NCBI GenBank assembly: GCA_902492655.1
Contig: CABUMF010000020.1
Location: 1 to 34,098 of the forward strand
Direction: 5' to 3'
Length of the DNA stretch: 34,098 nucleotides
Source: an uncultured Eubacteriales bacterium
GTDB lineage: Bacteria; Bacillota; Clostridia; HGM11514
Under the pieces are notes generated by a model. The model worked only from the letters and a program-made list of their open reading frames with translations. It did no database searches and was not told the DNA's origin. Made by a program: the position numbers and the translations under genes. Below are positions 16,091-24,416 of this stretch, one piece after another. How positions within the stretch are numbered: position 1 is the stretch's first letter; each line of letters starts with the position of its first letter.

Positions 16091-16639
16091 TCAGAGCCTT
16101 ATATATTCGCCGAAAATTCTGCTTATCGGGAGCCCGACAACATTGAAATAATCCCCGTCGATTTTTTCTATCAAAAGACTTCCCGACCCTTGAATTCCGT
16201 AGGCACCCGCCTTGTCGTACCACTCGTTTGTTTCCATATACCAAGAAAGAAGCTCGGGAGTGATTTTTTTGAAATACACATCGGTTTTTTCAAAAGAAGC
16301 CTCGGATTTTCCGTCCTCAATAACGCAAAAGCCGGTATAAACCGAGTGCACCCTGCCGGAAAGCATTTTAAGCATATTTTCAGCATCGGCTCTGTCTTTA
16401 GGTTTTCCTAAAATATTGCCGTCAATACACACAATTGTGTCTGCGGCAAGAATAATACCGTCTTTTCGTTTCTTATAAACCGCTTCCGCCTTAATCTCGG
16501 CGGCTCTTTGGGCATAATTCCCGAGCTTCTCGGAGTTTTTTTCATCTGTATCCAAAGAAAAAACCTCAAATTCAACCCCGAGCATTGCAAGTAATTCCCG
16601 CCTTCTCGGCGAACCCGACGCCAAAATTATCCTTTTCAT
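16091..16639 (-). CDS. maf: Maf family nucleoside triphosphate pyrophosphatase
   Basis: A 182-residue cytoplasmic house-cleaning enzyme that hydrolyses non-canonical or excess nucleoside triphosphates (dTTP/UTP or 7-methyl-GTP type) to monophosphates. The N-terminal ASGSPRRRELL phosphate-binding motif and the AADTIVCIDGNILGKPKD block with the catalytic Asp are diagnostic, and KAGAYGIQG near residue 150 also fits the family. The ATG at 16639 is preceded by GAGGTG and lies one base after the U32 stop; an in-frame ATG nine bases earlier would overlap the U32 gene. Maf next to mreC is a common arrangement in Firmicutes, and overexpression in Bacillus blocks septation. Confidence 0.93.
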   Translation of the reverse strand: MKRIILASGSPRRRELLAMLGVEFEVFSLDTDEKNSEKLGNYAQRAAEIKAEAVYKKRKDGIILAADTIVCIDGNILGKPKDRADAENMLKMLSGRVHSVYTGFCVIEDGKSEASFEKTDVYFKKITPELLSWYMETNEWYDKAGAYGIQGSGSLLIEKIDGDYFNVVGLPISRIFGEYIRL

Positions 16640-16640
16640 G

Positions 16641-18641
16641 CTAAACACCTCTGTAATAATGTCCCCTCGTAAAATCTCCCGAGGGCTTTTCTCCGCACCT
16701 GTAGGCTTTTATTATCCTACGGCATTTATTCTCATCCTCATCTGTAAAAACGAGCCTCAATGTATCAACACAAGTATTTTCAAAATCCAAAATTTTATCC
16801 GCCATATAAATAGGAACGGAATTCAGCACCTCAAAAACGCCGAGCTCCTTATCGCACATAAGCGCAAAGCTTCTGCCTGTTCTGTCGGAAATATTGCAGG
16901 TGCCGCAAGCGCCTGCGTTTTCCGCAAAGCAGTTAACCGAAGTCATAAGAGGAAGCTTTCCATAAACAACCGCCTCGCACGGAACCGGACTTTTTAAGCC
17001 CTTAATCTGCGAAATGTTCAGCTCCGGTGACAGGCATATTCTCCTTTTTCCCATATTATAAAAAGCAGATGCGGTTTCGGAATTAAAGCACCACAATGTG
17101 TAATCCGAAAAATCCGAAATTTCAAAATCGCCGAAATTCGCCGCCGAAAGCTTATTGTAACCCATTTTTTCAACCGCTGAAATCATGCTTTTAAGCAAAT
17201 TCCTCTTGCTGTCATGATTGATTTTGGGAAGAACCGCAATAATGCGATTATCAAAATCGGAAAACACATCTTTGTTTTTAACAAGCAAGGAAATCGGAAC
17301 ATAAACAATATCCGCATCTACAGAGGCAACATACTGCGAAACCGTAGAAACAAATGCGGAAAGCTTGAAGCCTCCCTTATTTACAAACGGTGTGTATGAA
17401 TTATTTTTCGGAGCTTTGGCAAGCTTCCTTTTTTCGAGTAACAGACCGATAAGCCCTTCAACAGCTTTTCGCCTTACGCTCTTTATTTCGCTCACGGGAA
17501 CCATAAGATTTGAATCAACATCCGCATAAAAATTATCACAAACAAAGGGCGTATCGCCAAGCATCAGAACCTTGCTCTTAATATCCTCCGCCGTAACCTC
17601 ACGCTTAAGTGCCTTTTCGCAGACAAAATCGCCCTTTGCCTGAAAATCTTTGCCGTTTGCTTGAAATTTAACGCTGATAGGCTGTCCTATTTTTGCACTC
17701 ACAAAAACATCCGCACCGACCTTTTTTTCCGGGACATCGTATTCTCTGTCGCCGTACTCCGTATCCTTTCTGTTTTTGACAAAAAGGTCTTTTCCGCCGA
17801 TGTAATAGGAATCCGTATAGCCGCCTCTGTCAAAAACCGAACTAAGCCTTTTTATGTCATTTTCGGAAACAGCGCCGTTATCAATCGCTTTTCTGTAGAT
17901 TTCGGTCACCGTTCCCACATAGCCTGCGCCCTTCATTCTTCCCTCTATTTTTAAAGAAGCAACTCCCGAAGCCTCAAGCTCTTTAATATGATTAACAAGC
18001 ATCATATCCTTAAGGCTCATAAAAGCCCCTTCCTTATCTCCTGTGCGATATTGCATTCTGCAAGGCTGTGCACACTTTCCCCTGTTGCCGCTCCGCCTTC
18101 CGATAAAGCTGCTCATAAGGCAAAAGCCCGAACAGCAGGAGCAAACCGCGCCATGCACGAAAACTTCGATTTCTATATTTGAGTTTTTGCAGATATAGTC
18201 AATGTTTTCCTTTGAAAGCTCTCTTGCAACAACCGCTCTCGTGCAGCCTGATTTTTCCGCAAACCTTACGCCGTCAAGATTGCAAATCCCCATCTGCGTG
18301 CTTGCGTGAAGTGGAAGTTCCGGAATATTGTCCGACAGAAATTTCATAACCCCGATGTCCTGAACAATTACACCGTCTGCTCCGTTTTCGTAAAGAAAAA
18401 CCGCATAGTCAAAAAGCTGACCGATTTCACGGTCGGTCAGCAATGTATTTACCGTTATATATGTTTTTACGCCCCTTAGTTTGCAATAATCAATCGCATC
18501 CGAAAGCTCGGCTTTACCAAAATTTGCGGCATTCATCCTCGCATTCGCAAACTCACTGCTGCCGAGATAAACAGCGTCACAGCCTGCACTGACCGCCGCA
18601 CGCAACGCATCAAAACTGCCTGCCGGAGATAGTAGTTCCAT
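16641..18641 (-). CDS. U32 family protein with C-terminal extension (DUF3656/RlhA-like)
   Basis: A 666-residue protein. The N-terminal TIM-barrel half has the U32 hallmarks LLSPAGSFDALRAAVSAGCD and EVFVHGAVCSCCSGFCLMS, followed by RGKCAQPCR; these cysteines resemble those that bind an iron-sulfur cluster in UbiU and TrhP. The second half is long and matches the size of E. coli RlhA (YdcP), which is needed for 5-hydroxycytidine in 23S rRNA, and CGTCNIS near residue 590 adds more cysteines. Although called peptidases, U32 proteins with known roles are mostly RNA- or quinone-hydroxylation enzymes, so an RNA modification role is likelier. It starts two bases after the glgB stop and abuts maf. Confidence 0.82.
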   Translation of the reverse strand: MELLSPAGSFDALRAAVSAGCDAVYLGSSEFANARMNAANFGKAELSDAIDYCKLRGVKTYITVNTLLTDREIGQLFDYAVFLYENGADGVIVQDIGVMKFLSDNIPELPLHASTQMGICNLDGVRFAEKSGCTRAVVARELSKENIDYICKNSNIEIEVFVHGAVCSCCSGFCLMSSFIGRRSGNRGKCAQPCRMQYRTGDKEGAFMSLKDMMLVNHIKELEASGVASLKIEGRMKGAGYVGTVTEIYRKAIDNGAVSENDIKRLSSVFDRGGYTDSYYIGGKDLFVKNRKDTEYGDREYDVPEKKVGADVFVSAKIGQPISVKFQANGKDFQAKGDFVCEKALKREVTAEDIKSKVLMLGDTPFVCDNFYADVDSNLMVPVSEIKSVRRKAVEGLIGLLLEKRKLAKAPKNNSYTPFVNKGGFKLSAFVSTVSQYVASVDADIVYVPISLLVKNKDVFSDFDNRIIAVLPKINHDSKRNLLKSMISAVEKMGYNKLSAANFGDFEISDFSDYTLWCFNSETASAFYNMGKRRICLSPELNISQIKGLKSPVPCEAVVYGKLPLMTSVNCFAENAGACGTCNISDRTGRSFALMCDKELGVFEVLNSVPIYMADKILDFENTCVDTLRLVFTDEDENKCRRIIKAYRCGEKPSGDFTRGHYYRGV

Positions 18642-18643
18642 AA

Positions 18644-20533
18644 TCAGCCCTTCTTGTTTGTTTTCTTAATGTACATGGCGCAAAGCTCGGGAAGCTCCGT
18701 CACTATACTGTATTTAAATCCGTCCGAAGGGATTTTTTCAGCCTTAAAATACATCGGCTCATCGCAGGATTTACCGCCAAACTTCCGAGAATCCGTATTC
18801 AAAACGGTTTTGTACCATCCGCCGCTCGGAACTCCTAAGCGGTATTTTTCGTGAGCTTTTGCGGCAAAATTGGCTACAACAATGGTTTTTTCCTTACCGC
18901 TCTCGCTTTTCCTTATAAACGAAACCGTATTTCTGTCACGGTCGCCGGCATTTATCCATGAAAAGCCGTCCCAGTTGCCGTCATTTTCATACATGGATTT
19001 GTGGGATGCGTAAAAGCCGTTAAGCTCCCGCACATACTCTGAAAGCTTTGAATGCATATCAAACTTAAGAATATCCCAGTCAAGTCCTTCCTGAAATCTC
19101 CACTCCAAAAACTGCGCAAATTCGCCGCCCATGAACAAAAGCTTTTTCCCGGGATGCGCATACATATAAGCATACAAAAGCCGTAGCGATGCAAATTTCT
19201 GTTCATAGCTTCCGCTCATTTTATCAATAAGAGAATGCTTTCCGTGCACCACCTCATCATGGGAAAGCGCAAGAATATAATTCTCGGAATATGCATACAT
19301 CATTGAAAATGTCAGCATATCGTGGTTCGGCCCTCTGAAAAATGGATCCATGGACATATATCTTAAAACATCGTTCATCCAGCCCATATTCCACTTATAA
19401 TTAAATCCCAGTCCTCCGTCGCAGGCGGGCTTTGTAACCCCTGCCCATGCGGTGGATTCCTCCGCAATCATAAGCACATTGGGAAATCTCTCAAAAACCG
19501 CAATATTAAGCTTTTGCAAAAAGCTTACCGCTTCTAAGTTTTCCTTGCCGCCGTATTTATTTGCAACCCATTCGCCGTCATTTCTGTTATAGTCAAGATA
19601 AAGCATACTTGAAACGGCATCAACCCTCAGCCCGTCTATATGATACTCGTCAAACCAAAAAACGGCGTTGGAAATAAGAAACGAATGTATTTCGGACTTT
19701 CCCCAATTAAACACATATGTTCCCCATTCTTTATGCTCTCCGAGCCTTGAATCGGGGTGCTCGAAAAGAGGAGTTCCGTCAAATCTTGCAAGAGCATATC
19801 CGTCCTTTGGAAAATGCGCCGGAACCCAATCCATAATAACGGAAATACCGTTTTTATGGCACATATCTATAAAATACTTAAAATCAACAGGCTTCCCGAA
19901 CCTGCTGTTTGCCGCATAATACCCCGTAACCTGATACCCCCATGAACCGTCAAAGGGGAATTCGCACATCGGCATAAGCTCGATATGAGTATAATTCATT
20001 TTTTTGATGTAAGGAATAAGCTCATCCGCCATTTCACGGTATGTTAAAAATGTGCCGTCTTCATGCTGCTTCCAGGATGCGAAATGAAGCTCATATATAT
20101 TCATCGGACGATTGTATGGAGGAGTGTTTTTCCTGTTTTCCATCCATTTTCCGTCATGCCATTTGTAGGAAATATCCGCAGTAAGTGAAGCATTTTTCGG
20201 TCTTACCTCGCTCATAAAGGCAAACGGATCAATCTTCAAAAAAACATCTCCGTTTTGCCCTTCAATGCTGTATTTATAAGGTTCGCCTTCTCCGATGCCA
20301 TCAATAAAGGTTTCCCATATTCCGCTGTCTTTACGAAGAACCATTTTGCCATCGTTTCTGTCCCAGCCGTTTCTGTCGCAAACAACCGAAACCGACTTTG
20401 CATTCGGTGCCCAAACCGCAAAAGTATAGCCGCCCTCTGCCTTATGTGCGCCGAGCATACGGTAGCTGTAGTAATTCTTACCGTTATTGAAAAGATACAT
20501 TGCATCCGAATCAACGGTTGAAAGCTTTGCCAT
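18644..20533 (-). CDS. glgB: 1,4-alpha-glucan branching enzyme
   Basis: A 629-residue GH13 enzyme that makes alpha-1,6 branches in glycogen. An N-terminal CBM48 domain (FAVWAPNAKSVSVVCDRNGW) precedes the TIM barrel. Catalytic residues are visible: Asp305 in GLRVDAVSS, Glu358 in MIAEEST and Asp426 in LSHDEVVHGK. The ELMPMCEFPFDGSWGYQVTG and MDWVPAHFPKD blocks are specific to branching enzymes, and the length is normal. The ATG at 20533 has AGAGGA eight bases upstream. It lies 14 bases after the lipid-kinase gene. None of glgC, glgA or glgP is beside it, so glycogen genes must be elsewhere or the enzyme works on another glucan. Confidence 0.95.
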   Translation of the reverse strand: MAKLSTVDSDAMYLFNNGKNYYSYRMLGAHKAEGGYTFAVWAPNAKSVSVVCDRNGWDRNDGKMVLRKDSGIWETFIDGIGEGEPYKYSIEGQNGDVFLKIDPFAFMSEVRPKNASLTADISYKWHDGKWMENRKNTPPYNRPMNIYELHFASWKQHEDGTFLTYREMADELIPYIKKMNYTHIELMPMCEFPFDGSWGYQVTGYYAANSRFGKPVDFKYFIDMCHKNGISVIMDWVPAHFPKDGYALARFDGTPLFEHPDSRLGEHKEWGTYVFNWGKSEIHSFLISNAVFWFDEYHIDGLRVDAVSSMLYLDYNRNDGEWVANKYGGKENLEAVSFLQKLNIAVFERFPNVLMIAEESTAWAGVTKPACDGGLGFNYKWNMGWMNDVLRYMSMDPFFRGPNHDMLTFSMMYAYSENYILALSHDEVVHGKHSLIDKMSGSYEQKFASLRLLYAYMYAHPGKKLLFMGGEFAQFLEWRFQEGLDWDILKFDMHSKLSEYVRELNGFYASHKSMYENDGNWDGFSWINAGDRDRNTVSFIRKSESGKEKTIVVANFAAKAHEKYRLGVPSGGWYKTVLNTDSRKFGGKSCDEPMYFKAEKIPSDGFKYSIVTELPELCAMYIKKTNKKG

Positions 20534-20547
20534 TTGATAAGTCCTCT

Positions 20548-21435
20548 CTATCTGATAAAGTTGATATAATTATGCAGATTTTTTACGGTAACACACTCTC
20601 CGGCTTCCGTTTTTTCTCCGTCCACCGACCAGGTTATCGGACTTTCCGTAGTGAATTTAATATCCGAAACCTTGAAAAAGTCAAACATCTTATTGGAAAA
20701 ATCCGATGCAAAGCAGCCCTGAACAATCTCATGCAGCTCAATAATATTTTTCGGTTTTCTCACAAGGGTAACCTCAAAAAGTCCGTCATTCATATCTACA
20801 AAATCGGTATTAATCTTAACAATTCCGGCAACCGATGTGGAATTTGTAACCGCACCGAAAATATAATCGTCCTCAAAGGTCAAACCGTCCGCCTCTGCCT
20901 TCACATGATAAGGTCTTATAGCGGTAATATCCTTCATGCCCTCAAGCACATAAGCAAGGTGACCGAAAACATTTTTAAACTGCTGGGATGTGTTATACGA
21001 AACCGATGTAAAAGCACCGAAGGATGCAATATAGGTAAAGTATCTGTCGTCAAAGCACCCTATGTCAATGGGGAGAGGCTTACCCTCAACAATCCTCATT
21101 GCCGCAGACTCCGTATCACATTCAATGTTCATGCTTGCCGCAAAATCATTTGTACTTCCCGACGGAATATAACCTACGGGCATAGCTCTGTTTCCGATTG
21201 CTATTCCGTTTAATGTTTCGTTTAAGGTACCGTCTCCTCCGCAACAAACAATGCAGTCAAAATCTCCGCTTTCGGAGTATTCCTTTGCAATTTCCGTTGC
21301 ATGGCCGCAGTACTCGGTCAGCCTAACCGTGACCTCAAAACCGTTTGTGTCAAACACGCTGATAATATCAAATAAACTGTTCTTTGCCTTTTTCTTTCCG
21401 GAACAGGGATTAACTATAAGCAGTAATTTTTTCAT
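20548..21435 (-). CDS. Diacylglycerol kinase family lipid kinase (YegS/DagK type)
   Basis: A 295-residue ATP-dependent lipid kinase of the DAGK_cat fold. The N-terminal LLLIVNPCSGKKKAK and the nucleotide-binding CCGGDGTLNETLNG followed by GSTNDFAASM are characteristic, and the rest is the beta-rich C-terminal domain (VDGEKTEAGECVTV near the end). The family phosphorylates diacylglycerol released by lipoteichoic acid synthesis (DgkB) or other lipids. I prefer the ATG at 21435 that begins MKKLLLIVNP; a GTG four codons earlier is possible. The ribosome binding site is weak. It follows the PAP2 gene by 62 bases, so a kinase and a phosphatase for lipid carriers or lipids are made together. Confidence 0.88.
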   Translation of the reverse strand: MKKLLLIVNPCSGKKKAKNSLFDIISVFDTNGFEVTVRLTEYCGHATEIAKEYSESGDFDCIVCCGGDGTLNETLNGIAIGNRAMPVGYIPSGSTNDFAASMNIECDTESAAMRIVEGKPLPIDIGCFDDRYFTYIASFGAFTSVSYNTSQQFKNVFGHLAYVLEGMKDITAIRPYHVKAEADGLTFEDDYIFGAVTNSTSVAGIVKINTDFVDMNDGLFEVTLVRKPKNIIELHEIVQGCFASDFSNKMFDFFKVSDIKFTTESPITWSVDGEKTEAGECVTVKNLHNYINFIR

Positions 21436-21497
21436 AACCCAACACACCCAAGTCTTTTTTTATATTTTCATTTAGCCGCCGGCAACCGCCGAGGCAA

Positions 21498-22400
21498 TCA
21501 ATTTCCCGGGCGGAACCTTTTTATAAGCATTGGATAAACACCCAATATCCAAACAAACACAACGGTATTTTTAATGTTTTTTACAACAAATTCAATCTCG
21601 GGATTCAGCCTTTCGATATACCCGATAGACAAATACAACACAAGAACGCCTGCAATCCCGAGCAAAAATCTCATAACCTTATTCCCGAACGTTCCTGCGG
21701 AATTGAAGTCAATCTTATTGACCTCGATATAATACAGAACCAAAAACACAGCAGAAATAAGCGAGGTTTCAACAGAATCCTCTGCCATGGAAAATTCGGT
21801 TCCGTTTAACACGGATGAGGCTGTAAACATCAACAGTGCAGCAGCCAAAAGCACTCCGATTACAGTCGCTTTAGATGAATTTCTTTTTTCAAACAAATGC
21901 TGATACTTATGCACAAATGTGCAAATTGCGAATGTGATTACAAAGCTGACAAAAACATCCGTGGGAGTATGAACGCAAAGAACCATTCTTGAAAGCATCA
22001 CCAAAAATACAAGGGCAAAGCATAAAACCCTGCCCCATATTTTTTTGATTTCAAGTGAAGCATACCCCAAAATTGATGTTGCCACCTGGGTATGACCGCT
22101 CGGGAAAGAAAACCCCGTTGCCGTCAAAAGTGCTGGCTCGTACGCAATTATGTCCGCCCACCTTACAAAGGGGCGTTCCACCGCAAAGCCTATTTTAAGC
22201 CCCTGCACCACAATAGCAGAAAACACAAACGTTAAGCCAATGCCGTAGGCTTGTCTTTTATTTCCGCACCAAAACAGCCAACAAAACACAACTATAATCA
22301 ATATTTTATTGCAAAGTCCGGAAACCAAAACCGCAAAATCTCCGACAAAAGCCGTTCTGATTCCCTGCAAAAATTCAAGAACCGAATAATCAAAACTCAT
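21498..22400 (-). CDS. PAP2 family membrane phosphatase
   Basis: A 300-residue integral membrane protein of the type-2 phosphatidic acid phosphatase superfamily, which dephosphorylates lipid pyrophosphates such as undecaprenyl pyrophosphate, or phosphatidic acid. All three signature motifs are present: KIGFAVERP (Kx6RP), FSFPSGHTQ (PSGH) and SRMVLCVHTPTD (SRx5Hx3D), all between membrane helices. After the catalytic core the C-terminal half adds about four further hydrophobic segments. The start overlaps the stop of the preceding dehydratase gene by four bases (ATGA), so they are co-translated. Undecaprenyl pyrophosphate recycling for the neighbouring glycan synthesis is the likeliest role. 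Confidence 0.9.
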   Translation of the reverse strand: MSFDYSVLEFLQGIRTAFVGDFAVLVSGLCNKILIIVVFCWLFWCGNKRQAYGIGLTFVFSAIVVQGLKIGFAVERPFVRWADIIAYEPALLTATGFSFPSGHTQVATSILGYASLEIKKIWGRVLCFALVFLVMLSRMVLCVHTPTDVFVSFVITFAICTFVHKYQHLFEKRNSSKATVIGVLLAAALLMFTASSVLNGTEFSMAEDSVETSLISAVFLVLYYIEVNKIDFNSAGTFGNKVMRFLLGIAGVLVLYLSIGYIERLNPEIEFVVKNIKNTVVFVWILGVYPMLIKRFRPGN

Positions 22401-24313
22401 ACCGCCACATGAGCATCACCGGCACTTCTCATTTCCTCCGATTGTGCCGCAGCTTCATTTACCTCCTCGGGTTCTTTGTATGTAGGAACAAACTTCTTTA
22501 TAAGGCTGTGTATGTAATCTGACTCAACATCATTGCCATACGCTTCCATGGCGGATTTAATTTCGGACAGCACAGAATCAATTTCATCCCTTGATAAAGG
22601 ATTGTCCTTTTCAATAAATATCATATTATTTTCCGTTTTCGTAAGCTCTTCCGTTTTGATAAGAAGTTCCTCATAAAGTTTTTCTCCGGGACGAAGCCCG
22701 ATTTCCTTTATTTCGATATCGGAATATGGCCTAAAGCCCGAAAGTCTTATCAAGCTTTCCGCCAAATCGAGAATTTTAACCGGCTTTCCCATATCCAAAA
22801 CAAAAAGCTCTCCCGATTTTGCCATTTTTCCGGCTGTTATAACAAGCTGTGCCGCCTCGGGAATAGTCATAAAATACCTTATAATTCTCTTATCTGTAAT
22901 TGTTATTGGGCCGCCGTCGGCAATCTGTTTTTTAAACAGCGGAATAACCGAGCCGTTTGACCCGAGAACATTGCCGAACCTTACCGCAGAAAAAGAGGTT
23001 TTACTGTCCGTTCTGCTCTGAATAATCATTTCGCAAAGCCTTTTGGATGCACCCATGATATTCGTCGGGTTGACTGCCTTATCTGTTGAAATAAGAATAA
23101 ACTTTGAAACACCGTGCTTTTCAGAAACATTTGCAACATTGAGCGTTCCGAACACATTGTTCTTTATAGCCTCGCCACCGCTGTGCTCCATAAGAGGAAC
23201 ATGCTTGTGAGCTGCGGCATGAAACACAATATCCGGCTTATAATGCTCAAAAATCGAATCGAGCCTTTTCTCGTCGCGCACTGAAGCAATTTCAACACTC
23301 AGCTTCAGCGAATCGCCGTAGATGTGCAAAAGCTCTTGCTGAATATCATATGCATTGTTTTCGTAAATATCGAGAATTATCAGTTCTTTGGGGTTGGTTT
23401 TTGCTATCTGTCTGCAAAGCTCGCTTCCGATAGAGCCGCCTCCGCCGGTCACCAAAACGTTTTTTCCGTTATAAAACTCCGATGTCTTTAAATCTTCAAG
23501 CTTCAAGCTGTTTCTGAAAAGCAAATCCTCTATCATAAATTCTCTGATAATAGGCTTTTTTGAAGATTCGCCATTGGAATCGCTGTTAATCGGGAAATCA
23601 TAGAGTTTTATCTTACAGCCGGTTTTCATGTAAAAAGAGTGAATTCTTTCAATTCGTTCGTTGTCAAGAGACGGTATCGCAATGAAAACTTCCTGAACAG
23701 GGAGCTCTTTAATCTCGTTTATAATGTTCTCATCTTCTTTATAAACCTTGATACCGTGAATTTTACTGCCGATTTTAATAGGGTCGGTATCAATAAAGCA
23801 AACAGGGCGATAGCGTGAATCGGGATTGTAAATAAGCTCGTCTGCAAGCATTGAACCAACCTGCCCTGCACCGACAATTGCCACACCCGTCTTGTTCATA
23901 TCATCGACTTTAACATTTAGGTACCTGTAAAACTGCTGATATACAAACCTCGACGAAAGGGACAATAGAGTAAATGTCGAAGCGACGGACAGTATCTTCC
24001 AGAAGCTCGAATTATAATTCCCGAAACAAATTATAAACGCCAAAGCAATTGCGGTTCCGGAAAAATCGCAGAAAATCATTTGAAGATACGCTCCCGAATT
24101 TGCATATCTCCAAACATTGGAATATGCACCGAAAGACAATCTCACAATAAGCATTACGCAAAATACTGCTAAATTATACTCAAATGCCTCACGGGAAAAA
24201 TAAAAAATTGAATTGTTTGCGATATCCGACAAAAACATCGAGGTAACGGATACCGCCAAAAAAATCAACACATCAATCAATATGAGAAACAGCCTTCTCC
24301 TGTTTTTCTTCAT
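22397..24313 (-). CDS. PglF/CapD-type UDP-N-acetylhexosamine 4,6-dehydratase (membrane-bound)
   Basis: A 638-residue membrane enzyme. Four or five N-terminal helices are followed by a Rossmann CoA-binding-like domain (VAIVGAGQVGSMLADE) and a C-terminal extended SDR domain starting at NVLVTGGGGSIGSELC. The active-site region ISTDKAVNPTNIMGASKR has the Met-x3-Lys form used by PglF, WbpM and CapD in place of Tyr-x3-Lys. Such enzymes make 4-keto-6-deoxy sugar nucleotides that lead to bacillosamine, QuiNAc or FucNAc residues in capsule, LPS-like or protein glycans. First gene after a strong promoter, it precedes the PAP2 gene. No matching aminotransferase is next to it. Confidence 0.9.
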   Translation of the reverse strand: MKKNRRRLFLILIDVLIFLAVSVTSMFLSDIANNSIFYFSREAFEYNLAVFCVMLIVRLSFGAYSNVWRYANSGAYLQMIFCDFSGTAIALAFIICFGNYNSSFWKILSVASTFTLLSLSSRFVYQQFYRYLNVKVDDMNKTGVAIVGAGQVGSMLADELIYNPDSRYRPVCFIDTDPIKIGSKIHGIKVYKEDENIINEIKELPVQEVFIAIPSLDNERIERIHSFYMKTGCKIKLYDFPINSDSNGESSKKPIIREFMIEDLLFRNSLKLEDLKTSEFYNGKNVLVTGGGGSIGSELCRQIAKTNPKELIILDIYENNAYDIQQELLHIYGDSLKLSVEIASVRDEKRLDSIFEHYKPDIVFHAAAHKHVPLMEHSGGEAIKNNVFGTLNVANVSEKHGVSKFILISTDKAVNPTNIMGASKRLCEMIIQSRTDSKTSFSAVRFGNVLGSNGSVIPLFKKQIADGGPITITDKRIIRYFMTIPEAAQLVITAGKMAKSGELFVLDMGKPVKILDLAESLIRLSGFRPYSDIEIKEIGLRPGEKLYEELLIKTEELTKTENNMIFIEKDNPLSRDEIDSVLSEIKSAMEAYGNDVESDYIHSLIKKFVPTYKEPEEVNEAAAQSEEMRSAGDAHVAV

Positions 24314-24366
24314 AAGCCCACCCTTTTGCTGAATCGTTTTATACGAAAAAATACCTTCACCTGTTA

Positions 24367-24395
24367 ATTATAACATATTAAATGAAAAAATTCAA
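24367..24395 (-). promoter_or_regulatory. Promoter of the envelope operon starting with the dehydratase gene
   Basis: On the minus strand TTGAAT (24395-24390), a 17-base spacer and consensus TATAAT (24372-24367) preceded by TGT, an extended -10 element. It is about 55 bases before the ATG at 24313 and is the only clear promoter between 24416 and the PBP gene, suggesting one long transcript. Confidence 0.75.
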
Positions 24396-24416
24396 TAATT
24401 TTTTTACTATAATACA

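Noticed and set aside
20500..21213. A 237-codon plus-strand open frame across the lipid kinase and glgB junction.
   Set aside because: Antisense to conserved kinase motifs, no ribosome binding site or family resemblance.
21448..21497. A GC-rich hairpin between the PAP2 and lipid-kinase genes.
   Set aside because: Pairing is imperfect with internal mismatches and no U run follows, so not a terminator.
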